From NCBI GenBank assembly GCA_031276615.1, contig JAISND010000268.1, positions 1 through 7,338 on the forward strand: a stretch of 7,338 nt of DNA. Direction: 5' to 3'. Position numbers and translations under genes: made by a program. Each line of letters starts with the position of its first letter. Within the stretch, counting starts at the first letter, position 1. Source of the stretch: Treponema sp. GTDB lineage: Bacteria; Spirochaetota; Spirochaetia; Treponematales; Breznakiellaceae. Below the pieces are notes generated by a model. That model was not told the origin of the DNA. It worked only from the letters and a program-made list of their open reading frames with translations, and did no database searches. Positions 1-4,611 of this stretch are shown in pieces.

Positions 1-71
1 CTTAGTGGTTAGTCTTTCTTGAAAATTCCTGTGAGTTTAAGGAAATTTTAACGATCAAAAAGTAAACGCCG

Positions 72-104
72 ATGCCCTGGGGCTATTGACAGGGGAAAGG
101 GCAT
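72..104. repeat. inverted repeat spanning the -35 box (possible operator)
   Basis: ATGCCCT at 72-78 is the exact reverse complement of AGGGCAT at 98-104, with 19 nt between the arms. The arms straddle the TTGACA -35 element at 86-91, so a dimeric regulator could bind here and control the lipoprotein promoter. A shorter alternative pairing exists (CCCTG 75-79 with CAGGG 90-94). Seven-base arms can arise by chance and no known operator is recognised, so this is only a candidate. Confidence 0.25.
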
Positions 105-115
105 AAATTTATATT
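86..115 (+). promoter_or_regulatory. sigma-70-type promoter for the lipoprotein cluster
   Basis: A perfect -35 box TTGACA (86-91) is followed after 18 nt by TATATT (110-115), five of six matches to the -10 consensus. Transcription would start near 121-123 and give a leader of about 128 nt before the first ATG at 250. The stretch is AT-rich compared with the coding DNA and lies directly upstream of the first gene. No other promoter this good was seen upstream of the next three genes, which fits one transcript for the cluster. Confidence 0.65.
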
Positions 116-120
116 GAAGA

Positions 121-184
121 GAGCCTGAAGAATCTTGCGGTTTTTCAGGTTTTCAACCTTGCAAAACTGCGAATTTCAAGGTTG
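121..184 (+). other. 5' leader with two tandem stem-loops
   Basis: CCTGAAGAAT (124-133) pairs with GTTTTTCAGG (140-149) as a 10-pair stem with two G-U pairs and a 6-nt loop. Next, CAACCTTG (154-161) pairs perfectly with CAAGGTTG (177-184) around a 15-nt loop. The second stem abuts a third hairpin at 185-212, so nearly the whole early leader is folded. Neither structure matches a riboswitch class that I recognise, and no terminator-like T-run follows. They may stabilise the mRNA or be decayed copies of the palindromic repeat family seen elsewhere in the window. Confidence 0.5.
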
Positions 185-212
185 CTTTCCCAAAACTGAA
201 GTTTTGGGAAAG
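185..212 (+). repeat. perfect palindromic element in the leader of the first lipoprotein gene
   Basis: CTTTCCCAAAAC (185-196) and GTTTTGGGAAAG (201-212) form a perfect 12-bp stem closed by the loop TGAA. It ends 24 nt before the Shine-Dalgarno sequence of the gene at 250. A T-run does not follow, so it is unlikely to be an intrinsic terminator. Its right arm AGTTTTGGGAAAG (200-212) recurs with one mismatch at 973-985, and a close relative is at 1691-1704. This marks it as a member of a family of short palindromic repeats near lipoprotein start regions. Confidence 0.7.
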
Positions 213-249
213 TCTCAAGGAAAGCGAATTTTCCGGAAAGGAGTCGATA

Positions 250-810
250 ATGAAAAAAAATTCCGTTGTTTTGATCTGTTTTTTGGCTGTTCTTGCCGCG
301 GCCTGCAGCAGCACCTCAAACGCAAGAACCACCGTGCAGGACCCCAATACCCCCGAATGGCTTAACGATTTTCCTCCCGGGGATGTGCTTTGGGGAATCG
401 GGGTCGCCAAACAGTCGAGCGAGAATATGGCCATGAGCATGGCCGAAAGCCGCGCGCGGCAGAATATTGCCTTTCAACTGCGTACCGAAGTTCAGGCCAT
501 GATCACCGACTATGCGCGGGACGCGGGAACCATTAATAACCAGGCCAGCCTTCAGCTTGCCGAAACGGTGGGACGGCAGCTGACCGAAACCACCATCGCC
601 GGAGCCAGCCCCCTGAAACGGTGGAAGGCCGCCGACGGAACCTGGTGGTACCTTGTCCAGTTGAAAAAAGCCGATGCCGCGCGGATCGCCGCCGGCATTA
701 TCGACAACGAAGCCGCACGGTATGCGGAATTCAAGGCTCTGGAGGCCCTCAGGATGATGGACGCCCAACTGGCCGCGAAGAACGACAAGCCGGCGCCGCT
801 GGCCGAATAG
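250..810 (+). CDS. small LPP20-family lipoprotein
   Basis: A 186-residue protein that starts at ATG 250, six nt behind the strong ribosome-binding site AAAGGAG (237-243). Residues 1-18 are a compact signal peptide (MKK, then a hydrophobic core) ending in a lipobox, LAAAC, with Cys19 as the likely lipidated residue. The mature part contains an LPP20-like domain at about residues 34-150: PEWLND near 35-40, the GIGVAK segment near 49-54, a long Ala/Arg helix (AESRARQNIAFQL), and the DGTWWYLVQL strand near 129-138. The C-terminus is helical and charged. LPP20-type proteins are membrane-attached lipoproteins of poorly known function; FlgP of flagellar systems belongs to the same superfamily. It is the first gene behind the 86-115 promoter and probably part of the downstream lipoprotein operon, with a 118-nt gap to the next gene. 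The lipoprotein call is firm, the LPP20 call good, the function unknown. Confidence 0.85.
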   Translation: MKKNSVVLICFLAVLAAACSSTSNARTTVQDPNTPEWLNDFPPGDVLWGIGVAKQSSENMAMSMAESRARQNIAFQLRTEVQAMITDYARDAGTINNQASLQLAETVGRQLTETTIAGASPLKRWKAADGTWWYLVQLKKADAARIAAGIIDNEAARYAEFKALEALRMMDAQLAAKNDKPAPLAE

Positions 811-928
811 ATCGAATAGGCCGGATGGATTGATCTGTTGACTCGGTTTGTTGATTGATTGATCGGTTGATGATCGGTCGCGGCGGCCTGACCTCAAAGC
901 GTATTTGAATTTTCCCGGAGGATCGTTT
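811..928 (+). other. intergenic spacer with short TTGA/GATT repeats
   Basis: The spacer between the first two lipoprotein genes carries a low-complexity run of GATT, TTGA and GATCGG units at about 849-880. No convincing stem with a T-run and no good promoter was seen: TTGACT at 838-843 has no -10 box at proper spacing. The genes on both sides probably share a transcript. The only functional signal I can support here is the ribosome-binding site at the right end (917-921). Confidence 0.4.
917..921 (+). promoter_or_regulatory. ribosome-binding site that fixes the LpoB-like start
   Basis: GGAGG lies seven nt ahead of ATG 929. It rules out the upstream TTG at 905, since the site would then fall inside the gene. 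It also argues against the internal ATG at 1016, which has only a poorly spaced GGAAG ahead of it. Translation therefore most likely includes the 29-residue stretch encoded by the repeat-bearing DNA. Confidence 0.75.
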
Positions 929-1615
929 ATGAAAAAAGACCAGAGTATCGCAAGTTTCCCCCTCGGGGCCGGAGTTTCGGGAAAGCTTCCCCCTGGAGCG
1001 CCTGTCCGGAAGCTGATGTTCCCGGCCGGGTTCATGCTGGCGGCGGCGGTTTTTCTTGCCGCCTGCTCGTCAAACCCCCAGGTTACCAGGGTAGACGCGG
1101 ATACCCGGACAGACCTCAGCGGCTACTGGAATGATACCGACGTGCGGATCGTCTGTGACAGCCTTATCAATGCCTGCCTTAATTCACCCAGGGTTACCCA
1201 GGCCATAGCACAAATGGGAAGGCTCCCGGTGATCCTGGTTGGCAGTTTCAGGAATGACAGTGACGAGCACATTGATACCTCGATTATTTCCAGCGTCATG
1301 GAAGTCGCCATCTTCAACAGCGGGAAGGCCGACTTTGTCGCCGGCGGCGGCGTCAGGGAAGAACTCCGCGTGGAGCGGCAGGATCAGCAGGGCAACGCAA
1401 GCGAGCAAAGCGCCAAGGCCCTGGGAAACGAGACCGGCGCCGACTTTCTCCTTACCGGATCGGTAAAAACCATCGTGGACGGGGCGGGGAATACCACTAC
1501 CCGGACCTATTTTGTCAACGCGGAAATGAGCAGTATTGAAACCAATGTCCGGCTGTGGATGGACCAAAACAGTGAAATCAAGAAAGTCATAAAGAGGCCG
1601 GGCGCCAAATTATAG
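929..1615 (+). CDS. LpoB-like penicillin-binding-protein activator lipoprotein
   Basis: A 228-residue lipoprotein of the COG3417/LpoB family. Residues 1-29 are an unusually long n-region encoded by palindromic DNA, 30-45 the hydrophobic core, and FLAAC places the lipidated residue at Cys46. Family hallmarks follow: DLSGYWNDTD at 62-71, a helix with INACL near 80-84, the strand PVILVGSFRNDSDEHIDT at 100-117, SGKADFV at 131-137, and GADFLLTGSV at 170-179, ending in the basic tail KKVIKRPGAKL. In Enterobacteria, LpoB is an outer-membrane lipoprotein that binds the UB2H domain of PBP1B and activates peptidoglycan synthesis. Whether the spirochaete protein does so is inferred. It is 46 nt upstream of the COG3014-type gene with no terminator between, so co-transcription is likely. 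Cys76 and Cys83 are seven residues apart. The family call is strong, the partner unknown. The symbol lpoB is withheld because orthology is unproven. Confidence 0.88.
   Translation: MKKDQSIASFPLGAGVSGKLPPGAPVRKLMFPAGFMLAAAVFLAACSSNPQVTRVDADTRTDLSGYWNDTDVRIVCDSLINACLNSPRVTQAIAQMGRLPVILVGSFRNDSDEHIDTSIISSVMEVAIFNSGKADFVAGGGVREELRVERQDQQGNASEQSAKALGNETGADFLLTGSVKTIVDGAGNTTTRTYFVNAEMSSIETNVRLWMDQNSEIKKVIKRPGAKL
955..1014 (+). repeat. in-frame inverted repeats in the LpoB-like signal peptide n-region
   Basis: TTTCCC (955-960) pairs with GGGAAA (979-984), and AGCTTCC (984-990) pairs with GGAAGCT (1008-1014), giving two adjoining imperfect hairpins. The segment AGTTTCGGGAAAG (973-985) matches AGTTTTGGGAAAG at 200-212 in 12 of 13 positions. 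The repeats encode residues 9-29 and end exactly where the hydrophobic core begins at residue 30. The arms are short, so the hairpins alone are weak evidence; the match to 200-212 and the position are what make them notable. Confidence 0.45.
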
Positions 1616-1661
1616 CAGTCCGGTTTACGCGGGGCAGCGCCGGAAGGGAACGCGGACACTT

Positions 1662-3086
1662 ATGAAAAGCAGAGACTTTTCCGGAACTCCGGTTTTTGGG
1701 AAAGCAAGCCCGGAAGTACATGAAAAAACGGGCCCCGGGCCGCTTTTTCGGGCGCGTTTCCCAAAACCGGCCGGGGTTAGGGAAACGCTCGGCCTTGCGG
1801 GGGTTTTCCTTGCGGGCAGTGTTTTCCTTTCCTGCGCCACCGGTTCCTTTGCCAAAGTCGACAGGGCGATTGAGCGGGGGAATTATTCCGAAGGCGCCGC
1901 CTTCCTCGAAGAGGAAAAATCTTCCCGTTATACGTCACGGGACAAAATACTGTACTATCTGGACAAAGGTCTGCTCTGCCACTACGCCGGAAGCTACGAG
2001 GACTCTTCCCGTTTGCTTGAAGAGGGCGAGCGGGAAATTGAAGCGGCCTTTACCAAAAGCATCACCCTGGAGGCAGGCGCCTATCTTCTCAACGACACCA
2101 CCCGTGAATATGCGGGCGAGGATTACGAAGATATCTATATCAATTCCTTTAACGCCCTCAACTATTACCACCGCGGCAGCATTGAGGACGCCATGGTGGA
2201 AATCCGGCGGATGAACAACAAGGCCCAATACCTTTCCGTAAAGTACGGGCTTATGCTGTCCAATCTGCAGAAGCAGGCCCTGGAAGAATCGGCGGCGGTT
2301 CCGGAAAATCCCGGGGCCGCGTCGAAATTTACCGATTCTGCGCTGGCCAGGTATTTGGGGATACTTTTTTACCGGGGTACAGGCAGGCATGACGACGCCC
2401 GGATAGACAGGGATCAGCTGCTGGTGGCCTTTGCCAATTCTCCCAATGTCTATACCTACCCGCCGCCTGCCTCGATAGATGAGGAACTGGAAATTCCCGA
2501 AGGAATGGCGCGGCTTAACGTGATCGGGTTCAGCGGCCTGTCTCCGGTCAAGAAGGAAGAAGTCCTGCGGATACCTCTTCCCGGTCCCCGGTGGATCAAG
2601 ATAGCCCTGCCGGATATGGAATACCGGTATTCGGATATCGGGGGCATTGAGGTTGTTTTTGACGATGGCCGGCATTTTGAACTGGAACTCCTGGAGGATA
2701 TCGAGGGGGTGGCCAGGGAAACTTTTAAGGAAAAGAAAAATATCATATACATGAAAACCGTGATCCGCGCGACATTGAAGGGCGCCACGTCCTCGGCCCT
2801 TGACATCGCGGCCGACGAGACCGGGGGCAGTACGGGGCTGGCCCTGGGTATTCTGAGTCTGGCTACCCAGATTTTTGCCGAGGCCAGCGAAAGAGCGGAT
2901 CTGCGGATATCCCGGTATTTTCCCGCGAAAGCCTGGGCCGGGGGGATTAACCTTGCGCCGGGGCTTTACTCTTTCCGGGTACGCTATTACAGCCGTTCCG
3001 GGAAGGAAGTCGCTTCCTTCCGTTATGAAAATATGCGGATCAGGGAAGGGGCACTGAATTTGGCGGAGGCAATATGTCTGAAATGA
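1662..3086 (+). CDS. COG3014-type TPR lipoprotein
   Basis: A 474-residue predicted lipoprotein. ATG 1662 is the only Met, GTG or TTG in frame before the hydrophobic core, so translation must pass through the repeat-bearing stretch. Its ribosome-binding site is weak (AAGGGA at 1644-1649, 12 nt away). Residues 1-42 form a long basic n-region, 43-57 the hydrophobic core, and VFLSC a relaxed spirochaete-like lipobox with Cys58. Residues 62-200 are TPR-like helices (AIERGNYSEGAAFLEEE; LDKGLLCHYAGSYEDSSRLL; then the family-typical segment LLNDTTREYAGEDYEDIYIN at 142-161 and ALNYYHRGSIEDAMVEIRR at 165-183). Residues 280-474 are mostly beta and end with a region around AGGINLAPGLYSF (426-438) seen in COG3014 proteins. 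COG3014 members are uncharacterised; from memory, they are found beside LpoB-like genes in other bacteria as well. The 3' end overlaps the next gene by 13 bp, implying translational coupling. Confidence 0.82.
   Translation: MKSRDFSGTPVFGKASPEVHEKTGPGPLFRARFPKPAGVRETLGLAGVFLAGSVFLSCATGSFAKVDRAIERGNYSEGAAFLEEEKSSRYTSRDKILYYLDKGLLCHYAGSYEDSSRLLEEGEREIEAAFTKSITLEAGAYLLNDTTREYAGEDYEDIYINSFNALNYYHRGSIEDAMVEIRRMNNKAQYLSVKYGLMLSNLQKQALEESAAVPENPGAASKFTDSALARYLGILFYRGTGRHDDARIDRDQLLVAFANSPNVYTYPPPASIDEELEIPEGMARLNVIGFSGLSPVKKEEVLRIPLPGPRWIKIALPDMEYRYSDIGGIEVVFDDGRHFELELLEDIEGVARETFKEKKNIIYMKTVIRATLKGATSSALDIAADETGGSTGLALGILSLATQIFAEASERADLRISRYFPAKAWAGGINLAPGLYSFRVRYYSRSGKEVASFRYENMRIREGALNLAEAICLK
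1689..1788 (+). repeat. nested inverted repeats inside the COG3014-type gene start
   Basis: The arm at 1689-1703 (CCGGTTTTTGGGAAA) pairs with TTTCCCAAAACCGG (1757-1770) over 14 bp with a single bulged T, across a 53-nt spacer. The right arm can alternatively fold locally: GCGTTTCCC (1754-1762) with GGGAAACGC (1780-1788), a perfect 9-bp stem, extended by AACC/GGTT inside. The cores are those of the palindrome at 185-212. The element encodes residues 9-43 and stops where the signal-peptide core begins. Confidence 0.6.
3065..3069 (+). promoter_or_regulatory. ribosome-binding site within the end of the COG3014-type gene
   Basis: GGAGG is four nt from ATG 3074 and 13 nt from the in-frame ATG 3083, which overlaps the upstream stop codon as ATGA. 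The closer ATG is preferred here, though four nt is short. A start at 3083 would remove only three residues and give the classic ATGA coupling. Confidence 0.6.
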
Positions 3087-4480
3087 ACTGCCGCGCCCCG
3101 GGGGGCGAGGGGACGGATTTTTCAAAGAAAAATCCGCTGCCGGACAGGAAATTGAGGCCGTTCCGGAAACCGAAGTTCCGGAACGGCTTCGGATTATCAA
3201 TGCCGCTTTTAACGCTGCTTGCGTGCCAGGCGGCGTTTTCCGGCTGTGCGGGGCTTCGGGCAAACCCCGCACAGGATGCCGAAGCCGAAGCGGCCGCGGC
3301 GGCTTCGGCCGCGGCCGGAAAACTCGACACGGCCGGCGCGGACGGCGACGCGCGCCAGGCCCTTGAGGCGGCGCAAAGGGACGCCCTGCCGGCTTCCGGG
3401 GCTGCGCCGCCGGTCTCACCCGCGCCGTCAGCGCCTTCTTCGCCAGCGCCGTCAGCGCCTTCTTCGCCTGCGGCGGCCGCGCCGGACGCGCCGCGGGGTT
3501 CCGCTCCGCGCGCCGAGCCGGCCTGGGTAGCCTCCCCGGAATCGGTTTTCAGCAGGACGGCCTATGTCGCCGCCGTCGGCTACGGCGCGGAGCGGGCCAT
3601 AGCCGAAAAGAACGCCTTTGCCAACCTCGCGGGCCTTTTCGGGCAGAACATCAGCGGCGAGCAGACGGCAAGTTCCCGCTATTCCGAAGCGGTACTGAAC
3701 GGCGCCGTGGACAGATGGCAGGAAAATACCGCCGTCACCAACGCGATTAAAACCTCGGCGCAGCTTCAGTCCCTGGTGGGCGCCGAGATCAAGGATTACT
3801 GGTACGATGGCAGGACAAGCCATTACGCGGTTGCCGTGATGGAAAGGGAAAAAACCGCGATCCTCTACGCGGACATGATCCGCTCCAACGAGAAGATCAT
3901 TGACGGCCTGGTCAGCATGGACGCCGCCGGGAAGAACACCCTTGACGGTTATTCCCGCTACCGTTTTGCCGGAACCATCGCTGACGCCAACCGGATTTTC
4001 GCCAACGTGCTTTCCACCGTGGGTTCCGCCAATACCGGCATAAACCCCGGCGACATGAAGAAGGGCGACGACTACCGGCTTGAAGCGGCGAATATCGCCA
4101 AAAATATTCCCGTCGCGGTAAAGGTTGACAATGACCGTTCCAACCGCATACAGGGAGCGCTTGCGGCGGCGGTGAACAGGGCGGGGCTGCGCGGCGGAGG
4201 CGCCGGAGCGCGTTACCTTGTCAGCGCGGAAATTTCTTTCTCTCCGGTGGAACTTCCCAATCAGGCCAACAGGTTTGTCCGCTATACCCTTGACGTAAAA
4301 CTGACGGACACAGGCTCCGGGGATGTACTTCTTCCCTATACGGTGAGCGGCCGCGAGGGACACATAAGCACGGAGGAAGCGGAGAACAGGGCGGTGAGCG
4401 CCGCCGAACGGCAGATCAATGAAAAATACGGCGCCCTTCTTGTGGAGTACCTTTCCGCTTTATTGCCTGACAGAAAATAG
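3074..4480 (+). CDS. large LPP20-like lipoprotein with Ala/Pro-rich linker
   Basis: A 468-residue protein (465 if it starts at 3083). Residues 1-40 are a long, basic n-region whose last part (27-39) is encoded by a palindrome. The hydrophobic core is at 41-57 and AFSGC gives Cys58 as the likely lipid site; Cys51 (LLAC) is a weaker alternative. Residues 65-148 are low-complexity Ala/Glu then Ala/Pro/Ser sequence, probably a flexible tether that includes a duplicated APSAPSSP unit. An LPP20-like domain spans about 149-265: PAWVASPESVF, AAVGYGAERAIAEKNAFANL, then DYWYDGRTSHYAVAVM. Residues 340-468 form a second alpha/beta region (ARYLVSAEISFSPVEL, FVRYTLDVKLTDTGSGDVLL), ending in a long helix. 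The protein is related in domain type to the product at 250-810 but far larger. It is translationally coupled to the upstream gene. The exact function is not known. Confidence 0.82.
   Translation: MSEMNCRAPGGEGTDFSKKNPLPDRKLRPFRKPKFRNGFGLSMPLLTLLACQAAFSGCAGLRANPAQDAEAEAAAAASAAAGKLDTAGADGDARQALEAAQRDALPASGAAPPVSPAPSAPSSPAPSAPSSPAAAAPDAPRGSAPRAEPAWVASPESVFSRTAYVAAVGYGAERAIAEKNAFANLAGLFGQNISGEQTASSRYSEAVLNGAVDRWQENTAVTNAIKTSAQLQSLVGAEIKDYWYDGRTSHYAVAVMEREKTAILYADMIRSNEKIIDGLVSMDAAGKNTLDGYSRYRFAGTIADANRIFANVLSTVGSANTGINPGDMKKGDDYRLEAANIAKNIPVAVKVDNDRSNRIQGALAAAVNRAGLRGGGAGARYLVSAEISFSPVELPNQANRFVRYTLDVKLTDTGSGDVLLPYTVSGREGHISTEEAENRAVSAAERQINEKYGALLVEYLSALLPDRK
3154..3190 (+). repeat. 37-bp palindrome in frame in the n-region of the large lipoprotein
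   Basis: The left arm GAGGCCGTTCCGGAA (3154-3168) pairs with TTCCGGAACGGCTTC (3176-3190), 15 pairs including one G-U, around the 7-nt loop ACCGAAG. It encodes residues 27-39, a pseudo-symmetric basic peptide (RPFRKPKFRNGF), and ends just before the hydrophobic core at 41. Its outer arms match the palindrome at 6396-6433 (GAGGCYGTTCC on the left; GGAAC, R, GC, Y, TC on the right). Confidence 0.75.
3422..3468 (+). repeat. 24-bp tandem duplication in the Ala/Pro linker
   Basis: The 23-base unit at 3422-3444 is repeated exactly at 3446-3468 with a 24-bp period. It encodes two copies of an APSAPSSP-like octapeptide. The perfect identity points to a recent slippage or duplication. It is in frame and lengthens the linker by eight residues. 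The surrounding 3270-3520 is very GC-rich and low in complexity. Confidence 0.85.
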
Positions 4481-4495
4481 TTTTTGCGCTATAAT
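4467..4495 (+). promoter_or_regulatory. promoter for the AAA+ ATPase gene
   Basis: CTGACA (4467-4472, five of six matches) is separated by 17 nt from a perfect TATAAT (4490-4495). The -35 box lies within the last codons of the large lipoprotein gene, whose stop is at 4478-4480. Transcription would begin near 4502 and leave a leader of about 110 nt before ATG 4612. A small stem, GCGTT-TCA-AACGC, sits in that leader shortly before the ribosome-binding site. This suggests the ATPase is at least partly expressed independently of the lipoprotein operon. Confidence 0.6.
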
Positions 4496-4611
4496 TCAGG
4501 CAGAGCCTCCAAAACCGGTCCCCGGGATATTCCGGCAGTCCGCGGCAGGATTCCAGGGATCGGGCGGGGCGAAATTCAGGCGTTTCAAACGCTGGCATAA
4601 AGGGGAGGGTT

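Noticed and set aside
22..49. AAAATTCC / GGAAATTTT stem at the left end as a terminator of an upstream gene.
   Set aside because: The stem is AT-rich with a bulge and is followed by only a short mixed tract, and no upstream gene is visible to support it.
905..928. TTG at 905 as the start of the LpoB-like gene.
   Set aside because: It would place the GGAGG ribosome-binding site inside the gene, and ATG 929 is ideally spaced from that site.
316..1035. Minus-strand frame opposite the first two lipoprotein genes.
   Set aside because: It crosses two supported genes and their spacer, and its product (rich in Gly, Pro and Arg) matches nothing recognisable.
1935..3419. Long open frame on the minus strand opposite the COG3014-type and large lipoprotein genes.
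   Set aside because: It is antisense to well-supported genes, has a Pro/Arg-rich composition typical of shadow frames in GC-rich DNA, lacks a recognisable domain, and spans the boundary of two real genes.
3452..4363. Minus-strand frame of about 300 codons opposite the large lipoprotein gene.
   Set aside because: It is an antisense shadow ending in an artificial poly-Arg tail produced by the Ala/Pro linker DNA.
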